Shown here: in pieces, positions 1 to 7,535 of the stretch
Layout of the letters: every line of letters starts with the position of its first letter
How positions within the stretch are numbered: position 1 is the first letter of the stretch
DNA from: Lysobacter capsici
GTDB lineage: Bacteria > Pseudomonadota > Gammaproteobacteria > Xanthomonadales > Xanthomonadaceae
DNA: 64,000 bases
Assembly: GCF_018732085.1 (NCBI RefSeq)
Contig: NZ_CP076103.1
Coordinates: forward strand, 1,798,001 to 1,862,000
Reading direction: 5' to 3'
Notes under the pieces: model-generated
The model's input: only the letters and a program-made list of their open reading frames with translations
Database searches by the model: none
What the model was told of the DNA's origin: nothing
Made by a program: the position numbers and the translations under genes

Positions 1-1662
1 GGTGGTGCGGCCCCGCGCGGCCTGATCGAGTTCGCGCTGGATGCCGTGCTCGGTATGCGTGTCCAGCGCCGAGGTCGCTTCGTCGAAGATCAGGATCGCC
101 GGCCGCTTGAGCAAGGTGCGCGCGATCGCGATGCGTTGTTTCTCGCCGCCCGACAGTTTCAGCCCGCGTTCGCCGACGTTGGTGTCGTAGCCTTGCGGCA
201 GGGTCTGGATGAACTCGTGGATGTGCGCGGCGCGGGCGGCGTCGAACACTTCCTCGCGGCGGGCGTCGGGACGTCCGTAGGCGATGTTGTAGTACAGCGA
301 ATCGTTGAACAGCACCGTGTCCTGCGGCACCACGCCGATCTGTCGTCGCAGCGAATCCTGGGTGACCTCGCGCAGGTCCTGGCCGTCTACGGTGATGCGG
401 CCGCCGGCGACGTCGTAGGAGCGGTACAGCAGCCGCGCCAGGGTCGATTTGCCGGCGCCGGTGCTGCCGACCACGGCCACGGTGCGGCCGGCCGGAACGA
501 CGAAATCGATCGCCGCCAGCACTTCGCGTTCGCCGTAGTTGAACGACACCTGCTCGAAGCGCACTTCGCCGCCGGACACGGCCAGTTCCGGCGCGTTGTC
601 GCGATCGCGCACCTCGACCGGTTCGTCGAGCAGGGCGAACATCCGCTCCAGATTGGCCAGGGTCTGCTTGGTCTCGCGGTAGATCATGCCCAGGTAACTC
701 AGCGGCGCGGCCAGTTGCAGCAGGAACGCGTTGACCAGCACCAGGTCGCCCAGGCTCATGCGCCCGGCGACCACGCCTTCGGTCGCGCGCCACAGCAGCA
801 AGGTCAGGCCGACGGTGATGATCGCGGCCTGGCCGATGCCGAGCAGCGACGCGGCCTTGAGGCTCTTGACCCCGGTGTCCTCCAGGTTGCGCAGGCGTTG
901 GTCGAAGCGCCGGGCTTCGAAGCCTTCGTTGTTGAAGTACTTGACCGTTTCGTAGTTCAGCAGCGAATCCACCGCGCTGGCGTTGGCCTCGGTGTCGGCC
1001 TCGTTCATGGCCTTGTAGTAGCGCTGGCGCCACTCGGTCATGCGCACGGTGAACAGCAGATAGGCCGCCAGCGTGCCCAGGGTGATCGCGGCGAAGCTCA
1101 TGTCGTAGCGGCCGACCAGGATCGCGGTGACCAGCGCGATCTCGATCAGCGTCGGCACCACGGTGTACAGCGCGGTGTCGAGCAGTTCCGACACCGACGA
1201 CATGCCGCGTTCGAGGTCGCGGATGACCGCGCCGGTGCGCCGGTCCATGTGGAAGCGCAGGCTCAGCATGTGGACGTGCGCGAACACCCGCAGCGCGACC
1301 TCGCGCGAGGTGCGCGCGAGCACGCGCGCGAACACGATCCCGCGCAGTTCCTGGAACACCGAGGACGCCAGCCGCAGCGCGCCGTAGGTGCATAGCAGCA
1401 GCATCGGCACGGTCAGCGGGGTGGGTTTGTGGTCCAGCGCGTCGATCAACTGCTTGAGCAGCAGCGGCACGCCGGTGATCGCCAGCTTGGTCGCCAGCAC
1501 CAGGCCCAGGCCGAGCAGGACCCGGCCGCGGTAGAACCAGATCGTCGGCCACAGCCGGCGAATCAGCGTCATCGTGCCGGCGCGACCGCCGGACGGGGCC
1601 AGGGCCGGGGAGGGCGCTGCGGGGTCCGGCGCTGAGTGGGGAGGAATGTCGTCCGCGCTCAT
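1..1662 (-). CDS. Atm1/HMT1-type ABC transporter, fused permease and ATPase (C-terminus off window)
   Basis: Half-size ABC exporter with the membrane domain first and the ATPase after it; 554 residues are visible and the last 40-60 lie beyond base 1. The stretch NYETVKYFNNEGFE in the membrane domain is characteristic of the Atm1/HMT1 (ABCB7-like) branch, which exports glutathione-linked metal or sulfur species from the cytoplasm. The ATPase shows Walker A GSTGAGKST, the Q-loop region, signature LSGGEKQRIAIARTLL and Walker B ILIFDEATSALD. The start is the ATG read from 1662; the first about 30 residues are a Pro/Ala-rich cytoplasmic tail. It is divergent from thrS. Family is well supported; the exact substrate is inferred from relatives. 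Confidence 0.88.
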   Translation of the reverse strand, partial: MSADDIPPHSAPDPAAPSPALAPSGGRAGTMTLIRRLWPTIWFYRGRVLLGLGLVLATKLAITGVPLLLKQLIDALDHKPTPLTVPMLLLCTYGALRLASSVFQELRGIVFARVLARTSREVALRVFAHVHMLSLRFHMDRRTGAVIRDLERGMSSVSELLDTALYTVVPTLIEIALVTAILVGRYDMSFAAITLGTLAAYLLFTVRMTEWRQRYYKAMNEADTEANASAVDSLLNYETVKYFNNEGFEARRFDQRLRNLEDTGVKSLKAASLLGIGQAAIITVGLTLLLWRATEGVVAGRMSLGDLVLVNAFLLQLAAPLSYLGMIYRETKQTLANLERMFALLDEPVEVRDRDNAPELAVSGGEVRFEQVSFNYGEREVLAAIDFVVPAGRTVAVVGSTGAGKSTLARLLYRSYDVAGGRITVDGQDLREVTQDSLRRQIGVVPQDTVLFNDSLYYNIAYGRPDARREEVFDAARAAHIHEFIQTLPQGYDTNVGERGLKLSGGEKQRIAIARTLLKRPAILIFDEATSALDTHTEHGIQRELDQAARGRTT

Positions 1663-2249
1663 CCCTGGCCCGGCTGCATGGGCGTCGCGCGCGTGTCGTG
1701 GCAATGGCCGCGTCCGCCGCGGCTGGCTTCCCTATGTCCCATCACACCCCAAGCAGATGGCTTCCCTGTGCGGTTTACGGTACCGGAAGGCGTGGTTATT
1801 GCCTATTGGCTGCGTATCACCGGCCTGGGCCGAAACTGCACGGGCATCACACTGCCCGTGATCGCGCCGGCGGTTGACTTGCCCGGCGGCGTCCCCAACT
1901 ATTGACGTCTGCGACACGGCATCCGGCCGCGTCCCGAATCGAGGTGGCCCGCGACCGATCGCCGGCCGAGCGTGCGACATGGACACTACCCGCGCCCATT
2001 GTTGAACCGCCGCAGGCTCCCGCAAGCGCAGGCGCCCTCGCGGCGCTTTTTTCTTGTCCGCCGATTCGTTTGCGAGCCTTCGTCCGACTCTATCCGTCGG
2101 CCGGTCCGTAAACGGCCTGCTCCATCCTCGTGCCACCGTTTCGACTGCCCGATCCCGGGTCGTCGCACCCGCCGCGCAGCCGTCTAAGGCCGCCGCCGGC
2201 CGATGCGGCCACCTTATCGCCACGCCTGCCCAATCAAGACCTCAACGCC
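1663..2249. promoter_or_regulatory. Divergent intergenic region and thrS leader with a terminator-like hairpin
   Basis: This 587-bp spacer separates the ABC transporter (minus) from thrS (plus) and must hold both promoters. I see no gene in it. About 200 bp before thrS there is a stem AAGCGC (2024-2029) / GCGCTT (2043-2048) running into six T residues, which could act as an attenuator or upstream terminator. A second stem GGCCG/CGGCC lies near 2098-2118. Whether it regulates thrS is inference. Confidence 0.35.
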
Positions 2250-4151
2250 ATGATCGCCATTACCCTTCCCGACGGCAGCCGCCGCGAATTCGAAAACCCC
2301 GTGTCCGTGATGGACGTCGCCGCCTCGATCGGCGCCGGCCTGGCCAAGGCCACCGTCGCCGGCGAAGTCGACGGCAAGCTGGTCGACGCCAGCGACCGCA
2401 TCGACCACGACGCCAAGCTGCGCATCATCACGCCCAAGGACCCGGAGGGCGTCGAGATCATCCGCCACTCCTGCGCCCACCTGGTCGGCCACGCGGTCAA
2501 GCAGCTGTACCCGACCGCGAAGATGGTGATCGGCCCGGTCATCGAGGAAGGCTTCTACTACGACATCTGGTTCGAGCGCCCGTTCACGCCCGAGGACATG
2601 GCCGCGATCGAAGCGCGCATGACCCAGCTGATCGACAAGGACTACGACGTGATCAAGAAGGTCACGCCGCGCGCCGAGGTCATCGAGGTGTTCGCCTCGC
2701 GCGGCGAGGACTACAAGCTGCGCCTGGTCGAGGACATGCCCGAAGAAAAGTCGATGGGCCTGTACTACCACGAGGAATACGTCGACATGTGCCGCGGCCC
2801 GCACGTGCCGAACACGCGCTTCCTCAAGGCGTTCAAGCTCACGCGCATTTCCGGCGCGTACTGGCGCGGCGACTCCAAGAACGAGCAGCTGCAGCGCATC
2901 TACGGCACCGCCTGGGCCGACAAGAAGCAGCTCGCGGCGTACATCGAGCGGGTCGAGGAAGCCGAGAAGCGCGACCACCGCAAGATCGCCAAGCAGCAGG
3001 ACCTGTTCCACCTGCAGGAAGAAGCCCCGGGCCTGATCTTCTGGCATCCCAAGGGCTGGTCGGTGTGGCAGGTGGTCGAGCAGTACATGCGCAAGGTCTA
3101 CCGCGACAGCGGCTACGGCGAAGTGCGCTGCCCGCAGATCCTCGACGTGTCGCTGTGGCAGAAGTCCGGCCACTGGGACAACTACAAGGAGAACATGTTC
3201 TTCACCGAGTCGGAAAAGCGCACCTACGCGCTCAAGCCGATGAACTGCCCGGGCCACATCCAGGTGTTCAACCAGGGCCTGCACAGCTACCGCGACCTGC
3301 CGATCCGCTACGGCGAGTTCGGTTCGTGCCATCGCAACGAGCCGTCCGGCGCGCTGCACGGCATCCTGCGCGTGCGCGGCTTCACCCAGGACGACGGCCA
3401 CATCTTCTGCCTGGAAAACCAGATCGAGTCCGAGGTGACCGCGTTCCACCAGCAGGCGCTGGCGGTCTACCAGCACTTCGGCTTCGACGAGATCCAGATC
3501 AAGATCGCGCTGCGCCCGGACTCGCGCCTGGGCGACGATGCCACCTGGGACAAGGCCGAAGGCGCCCTGCGCAGCGCGCTGTCGGCCTGCGGGGTGGAGT
3601 GGCAGGAGCTGCCGGGCGAGGGCGCGTTCTACGGTCCGAAGATCGAATACCACCTCAAGGACGCGATCGGCCGCACCTGGCAGTTGGGCACGATGCAGGT
3701 CGATTTCATGATGCCCGGCCGCCTGGGCGCGGAATACGTCGACGAAAACAGCCAGCGCCAGACCCCGGTCATGCTGCACCGGGCCATCGTCGGCTCGATG
3801 GAGCGCTTCATCGGCATCCTGATCGAGCACCACGCCGGCCAGTTCCCGGCCTGGCTGGCCCCGGTCCAGGCCACGGTCATGAATATCACCGACGCCCAGG
3901 CCGATTATGTGGCGGATGTCCGGAAAATCCTTGCAAATCAAGGGTTCCGGGTCGAGGCCGATTTGCGCAACGAAAAGATCGGCCGTAAGATCCGCGAGCA
4001 CACGCTCGATCGCGTGCCGTACCTGCTTGTGGCCGGCGACCGCGAGAAGGACAATGGCATGATTGCAGTGCGTACGCGGGCAGGGGAAGACCTGGGGACG
4101 ATGACCGTCGCCGAGTTCGCCTCGCGTTTGAACGCTGAGTCAGCCTTCTAA
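2250..4151 (+). CDS. thrS: threonyl-tRNA synthetase
   Basis: Charges tRNA-Thr with threonine in the cytoplasm. The 633-residue protein has the expected layout: N-terminal TGS domain (about 1-60), editing/SAD domain (HSCAH near 75), class II catalytic core with the zinc-ligand motif MNCPGH and motif 3 near the end of the core, then the C-terminal anticodon-binding domain. The start at 2250 (MIAITLPDGSRREF) fits the family; an in-frame ATG 120 bp upstream would add an unlikely Arg/Pro-rich tail. The gene heads the conserved thrS-infC-rpmI-rplT cluster, with infC 73 bp downstream. Confidence 0.97.
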   Translation: MIAITLPDGSRREFENPVSVMDVAASIGAGLAKATVAGEVDGKLVDASDRIDHDAKLRIITPKDPEGVEIIRHSCAHLVGHAVKQLYPTAKMVIGPVIEEGFYYDIWFERPFTPEDMAAIEARMTQLIDKDYDVIKKVTPRAEVIEVFASRGEDYKLRLVEDMPEEKSMGLYYHEEYVDMCRGPHVPNTRFLKAFKLTRISGAYWRGDSKNEQLQRIYGTAWADKKQLAAYIERVEEAEKRDHRKIAKQQDLFHLQEEAPGLIFWHPKGWSVWQVVEQYMRKVYRDSGYGEVRCPQILDVSLWQKSGHWDNYKENMFFTESEKRTYALKPMNCPGHIQVFNQGLHSYRDLPIRYGEFGSCHRNEPSGALHGILRVRGFTQDDGHIFCLENQIESEVTAFHQQALAVYQHFGFDEIQIKIALRPDSRLGDDATWDKAEGALRSALSACGVEWQELPGEGAFYGPKIEYHLKDAIGRTWQLGTMQVDFMMPGRLGAEYVDENSQRQTPVMLHRAIVGSMERFIGILIEHHAGQFPAWLAPVQATVMNITDAQADYVADVRKILANQGFRVEADLRNEKIGRKIREHTLDRVPYLLVAGDREKDNGMIAVRTRAGEDLGTMTVAEFASRLNAESAF

Positions 4152-4174
4152 CCGCGCACAGCGTGCAAAAGATC

Positions 4175-4199
4175 CCGTCCCGGCGGCAGTCCGGGACGG
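4175..4199 (+). promoter_or_regulatory. Strong hairpin between thrS and infC
   Basis: Stem CCGTCCCGG / CCGGGACGG (9 bp, 7-nt loop) ends 14 bases before the infC Shine-Dalgarno GGAG at 4213. There is no T-tract, so it is unlikely to terminate; it may be an mRNA processing or stability element in the thrS-infC transcript. Function inferred. Confidence 0.4.
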
Positions 4200-4224
4200 C
4201 GTGAACCACTTTGGAGATTCAACA

Positions 4225-4749
4225 ATCAGTACCCCCGAGAAGCCGAATCGTAAGAACCAGGAAATCCGTGTACCGCGCGTGCGCGTGATCGGCAGCGATG
4301 GCGAAATGATCGGCGTGCTCACGCGCGACGAAGCGCTGCGCATGGCCGAAGAGGAAGAACTGGATCTGGTCGAAATTCAGCCCAACGCCGATCCGCCGGT
4401 CTGCAAGATCATGGACTTCGGCAAGTTCCGCTTCGAGCAGCAGAAGAAGGCCAACGAGGCCAAAAAGAAGCAGAAACAGGTCGAGATCAAGGAACTCAAG
4501 TTCCGTCCGGTCACCGACGAGGGCGACTACCAGATCAAGCTGCGCAACATGCGCCGCTTCCTGGAAGAAGGCGACAAGGTCAAGGTCAACATCCGTTTCC
4601 GTGGCCGCGAGATGAGCCACCAGGAACTCGGTCGCGAGATGGCGGCCCGGATCGAAGCCGACCTCGGCGAGGACATCGTGGTCGAATCGCGTCCGCGCCT
4701 GGAAGGGCGGCAGATGGTCATGATGATCGCGCCGAAGAAGAAGATCTGA
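4225..4749 (+). CDS. infC: translation initiation factor IF-3, rare AUC start
   Basis: IF-3 binds the 30S subunit and polices start-codon choice. The 174-residue protein matches xanthomonad IF-3: N-domain from EIRVPRVRVIGSDGEMIG, a Lys-rich linker (EAKKKQKQVEIKELKFRP) and the C-domain ending PKKKI. No ATG, GTG or TTG lies at the expected N-terminus. An ATC at 4225 sits 8 bases after GGAG (4213-4216) and begins the typical xSTPEKPNRKNQ sequence. In E. coli infC starts with AUU and is autoregulated through that poor codon; AUC here suggests the same control. An upstream in-frame GTG at 4201 precedes the ribosome site and is not favoured. Confidence 0.93.
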   Translation: MSTPEKPNRKNQEIRVPRVRVIGSDGEMIGVLTRDEALRMAEEEELDLVEIQPNADPPVCKIMDFGKFRFEQQKKANEAKKKQKQVEIKELKFRPVTDEGDYQIKLRNMRRFLEEGDKVKVNIRFRGREMSHQELGREMAARIEADLGEDIVVESRPRLEGRQMVMMIAPKKKI

Positions 4750-4761
4750 AGTTCGACTACG

Positions 4762-4795
4762 ACAGCCCCCGGCAACCCCGGGGGCTGTTTCGTTG
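4762..4795 (+). terminator. Hairpin terminator after infC
   Basis: Perfect 11-bp stem ACAGCCCCCGG / CCGGGGGCTGT (4762-4772, 4778-4788) 12 bases after the infC stop, followed by a weak T-rich tail. It probably separates infC from the rpmI promoter downstream. Confidence 0.65.
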
Positions 4796-5027
4796 TGGGC
4801 GGCCGATGCAGCCTCGCCGGCGCGCGGACCGGTTGCGCCGACGACCGTCGCAACCGCGCAAGCTCGCGCACGGCACTGGCACCGGCACCGCCCGACCCGA
4901 CCCGACCGGCCGGCCGGCCGGCCGAATCTTTCGCGCACTTTCGCTGCCGGCCGACCCGGACGGCCGGGCGCGGCGGGCGCCGTCACCGCCGGCCTTGCGC
5001 GATTCACCCGCGCATCAAGCCCCTGAT

Positions 5028-5056
5028 TTGCAAGGGGATAGCCCGGTAGGCATAAT
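5028..5056 (+). promoter_or_regulatory. Sigma-70 promoter for rpmI-rplT
   Basis: A -35 box TTGCAA (5028-5033) and -10 box CATAAT (5051-5056) are exactly 17 bp apart, with transcription expected near 5063. It gives rpmI-rplT a promoter of their own after the infC terminator. Confidence 0.65.
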
Positions 5057-5062
5057 GTGCGG

Positions 5063-5230
5063 CCCGGTTCTCCGGGTTTGTTGTTAGTTGCATCACGGAC
5101 CTGTTGTAGATTCTTTTCGAATCAACGACTTACAAGCCGGCAAGGGCAGGACGGAAAGAGTGGCCGCGCTTCACCGCGCACCAGTGCCACCGCCCAGGCC
5201 AGTGACATAAACCTCCGAAAGGACATCGCA
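5063..5230 (+). promoter_or_regulatory. Structured rpmI leader, candidate L20-binding region
   Basis: The untranslated leader is about 168 nt. It contains a hairpin GATTC-TTTTC-GAATC (5109-5123) followed by a purine-rich stretch. In E. coli ribosomal protein L20 represses rpmI-rplT by binding a leader that mimics its 23S rRNA site; the length and position here suit the same role, but I could not fold it to confirm. Confidence 0.35.
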
Positions 5231-5428
5231 ATGCCCAAGATCAAGACCAATCGGGCGGCAGCCAAACGCTTCCGGAAGACCGCTTCCGGCAAGTACAAGT
5301 GCGGCCACGCCAACAAGAGCCACATCCTCACCAAGAAAGCGACCAAGCGGAAGCGCAACCTGCGGCAGACGAACCATGTTCGTGCCGAGGACGCTGGCCG
5401 TCTGGACCGCATGCTTCCGTATTTGTGA
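5231..5428 (+). CDS. rpmI: 50S ribosomal protein L35
   Basis: Sixty-five residues, the family's usual length, starting MPKIKTNRAAAKRF and extremely basic. It is preceded by an AAGGAC ribosome site and lies 12 bp before rplT, the conserved order. Confidence 0.97.
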   Translation: MPKIKTNRAAAKRFRKTASGKYKCGHANKSHILTKKATKRKRNLRQTNHVRAEDAGRLDRMLPYL

Positions 5429-5440
5429 GGAGACTGAACA

Positions 5441-5800
5441 ATGGCACGAGTTAAACGTGGTGTAACGGCACGCGCCCGTCACAAGAAAATCCTGAAGCAG
5501 GCCAAGGGCTACTACAACGCCCGTCGCAAGGTCTTCCGCGTCGCCAAGCAGGCGGTCACGAAGGCGCTGCAGTACGCCTACATCGGCCGCAAGCAGAAGA
5601 AGCGCAATTTCCGTTCGCTGTGGATCACGCGTATCAACGCGGCGGCCCGCATCAACGGTCTGAGCTACAGCCGTTTCATGAACGGCCTGCTGAAGTCCGG
5701 CATCACCCTCGACCGCAAGGTGCTGGCGGACATCGCCGTGCATGACGCGGTGGGTTTTGCGGCGCTGGCCGAAAAGGCGAAGAGCGCGCTCGCGGCTTAA
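5441..5800 (+). CDS. rplT: 50S ribosomal protein L20
   Basis: The 119-residue protein starts MARVKRGVTARARHKK and contains the L20 signature GRKQKKRNFRSLWITRIN. It binds 23S rRNA early in 50S assembly and, by family knowledge, may repress its own operon through the rpmI leader. GGAGAC before the ATG is the ribosome site. Confidence 0.97.
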   Translation: MARVKRGVTARARHKKILKQAKGYYNARRKVFRVAKQAVTKALQYAYIGRKQKKRNFRSLWITRINAAARINGLSYSRFMNGLLKSGITLDRKVLADIAVHDAVGFAALAEKAKSALAA

Positions 5801-5820
5801 TGCGGATCCCTCCGCGAGAG

Positions 5821-5845
5821 CCCGCACCGTCGTGTGCGGGTTTTC
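5821..5845 (+). terminator. Rho-independent terminator after rplT
   Basis: Stem CCCGCAC / GTGCGGG (5821-5827, 5834-5840) followed by TTTTC, 20 bases after the rplT stop. Confidence 0.75.
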
Positions 5846-5950
5846 AATGAGGAGCTTAGGCATGGGGAAGGGCGCGAGTCCTTCCCCATTGTCGTTTCTG
5901 GGCCAGGCAAACAAGCTGCCCGGCACGGCATCAACTCCAGGGAATGTGCG

Positions 5951-6358
5951 ATGAAGGGACTCTCGAACCATGGTCGGCTGGCGCTGCTGGGTCTGGCGCT
6001 GGCCTCGATGTCGGTATCGGCGCAGGAACCGAGCGCGCGCCAGCAGCGCGAAGCCGATGCGCTCAAGCGGTTCGGTGAGGTGATGGGTGGGATGGCGCGC
6101 AACGAACAGTGCAAGGTGCTGGACGAAGCGCGCAGCAAGCAGTATTCCGACGACGTGGCCACGATCACCCGCAAGCTCGAGCGCCAGGTGTCCGGCGAGA
6201 AGCTGCTCGGGGTGGTCATCAACGCTTCGGTCGCGACCGCCGCGCCGGAGCAGGCCGCGGGCTGCGACGAAGCGACCCGGCAGGCCGTCGAGGCGGCCAG
6301 CGAACAGGCGAGGGACTGGGCAAACGAAATCCGTCCGGTTCGATCGCGGAACACATAA
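5951..6358 (+). CDS. Small secreted protein between rplT and pheS (unknown)
   Basis: A 135-residue protein with an N-terminal signal peptide (hydrophobic core LALLGLALASMSVSAQ, cleavage after about residue 24). The mature part is charged and helical, with two cysteines (C in NEQCKV and GCDE) that could form a disulfide in the periplasm. I recognise no family. It lies between rplT and pheS, which are adjacent in many relatives, and is 30 bp before pheS. The ATG at 5951 is chosen because it gives the signal peptide; the longer frame from 5834 runs through the rplT terminator. Confidence 0.7.
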   Translation: MKGLSNHGRLALLGLALASMSVSAQEPSARQQREADALKRFGEVMGGMARNEQCKVLDEARSKQYSDDVATITRKLERQVSGEKLLGVVINASVATAAPEQAAGCDEATRQAVEAASEQARDWANEIRPVRSRNT

Positions 6359-6388
6359 CGCACAGCACAGTGAAGGAAACCCCAGGAC

Positions 6389-7399
6389 ATGGCTGAGATC
6401 GAGCAACTGACGCAGCGCGCGCTGGCCGACATCGCTGCGGCCGACTCTCCCGATGCCATCGAAGCGCTGCGCGTTTCGCTGCTCGGCAAGTCCGGCAGCG
6501 TCACCGCCCAGCTCAAGCAGCTCGGCGCCTTGCCCGCCGACGAGCGCAAGGCCGCGGGCGAGGCGATCAACAAGACCCGCGACGCGCTGACCGCGGCGCT
6601 GGCCGAACGCAAGAGCGCGCTCGACGATGCCGCGCTCGACGCGCGCCTGGCCTCGGAAACCATCGATGTAACCTTGCCCGGCGTCGATGCGGTGCGCGGC
6701 GGCCTGCATCCGGTCAGCCGTACGATGGAGCGCATGGCCGACATCTTCGGCCGGCTCGGTTTCGAACTGGCCGACGGCCCGGAGATCGAAGACGACTGGC
6801 ACAACTTCGAAGCGCTGAACTTCCCGCCGCACCATCCGGCGCGGGCGATGCACGACACCTTCTACTTCGCGCCCGACAGCGCCGGCGTCGCTCGCCTGCT
6901 GCGGACCCACACCTCGGGCATGCAGGTGCGCTACATGCTCGAGCACAAGCCGCCGCTGCGCATGATCGCGCTGGGCAAGGTGTACCGCAGCGACAGCGAC
7001 CAGACCCACACGCCGATGTTCCACCAGTGCGAAGGCCTGCTGATCGACGAGCATTCCAGCTTCGCCGACCTCAAGGGCACCCTGGCCGAATTCGTGCGCG
7101 CGTTCTTCGAGCGCGATTTCGAAATGCGCTTCCGGCCGAGCTATTTCCCGTTCACCGAACCGTCCGCCGAAGTCGACATCGCCTGGCAACAGCCCGACGG
7201 CAGCACCCGCTGGCTGGAAGTGCTGGGCTGCGGCATGGTCCATCCGAACGTGCTGCGCAACGTCGGCATCGATCCGGAGCGCTACACCGGCTATGCCTTC
7301 GGCATGGGCGTGGAGCGACTGACCATGCTGCGTTACGGCGTCGACGATCTGCGCAGTTTCTTCGAGAACGATGTGCGGTTTCTCAGGCAATTTGCTTGA
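6389..7399 (+). CDS. pheS: phenylalanyl-tRNA synthetase alpha subunit
   Basis: Catalytic subunit of the alpha2-beta2 PheRS. It has 336 residues: an N-terminal coiled-coil arm (about 1-95) and a class II core with HPVSRTMERMADIF, the Phe-binding region around HQCEGLLID, and motif 3 GMGVERLTMLRYG near the C-terminus. AAGGAAACC precedes the ATG. It is separated from pheT by a 136-bp palindromic repeat. Confidence 0.97.
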   Translation: MAEIEQLTQRALADIAAADSPDAIEALRVSLLGKSGSVTAQLKQLGALPADERKAAGEAINKTRDALTAALAERKSALDDAALDARLASETIDVTLPGVDAVRGGLHPVSRTMERMADIFGRLGFELADGPEIEDDWHNFEALNFPPHHPARAMHDTFYFAPDSAGVARLLRTHTSGMQVRYMLEHKPPLRMIALGKVYRSDSDQTHTPMFHQCEGLLIDEHSSFADLKGTLAEFVRAFFERDFEMRFRPSYFPFTEPSAEVDIAWQQPDGSTRWLEVLGCGMVHPNVLRNVGIDPERYTGYAFGMGVERLTMLRYGVDDLRSFFENDVRFLRQFA

Positions 7400-7533
7400 G
7401 GAACGGGAATCGGGAATGGGGCATCGGGAATCGTAGGAGCGGCTCTGCCTCCACTACGGCTCCGATGACTCTTCCCGATCTCGCGCAGCGCTTTCCGATT
7501 CTCGATTCCCCATTCCCGATTCCCGGCCTGACC
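7400..7533. repeat. GGGAATC-type long imperfect palindrome between pheS and pheT
   Basis: The left arm is built from GGGAATC/GGGAATGG units (7404-7433); the right arm is their complement, ATTCCCCATTCCCGATTCCC (7503-7522). The centre carries a small second palindrome of the TAGGAGCGGCTC type. Similar copies occur at 10674, 22173, 52514 and 53400. The pheST transcript would fold it into a large hairpin. Confidence 0.8.
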
Positions 7534-7535
7534 CC

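Noticed and set aside
2054..3988. Large plus-strand frame overlapping thrS
   Set aside because: Arg/Pro/Gly-rich shadow in a different frame of thrS.
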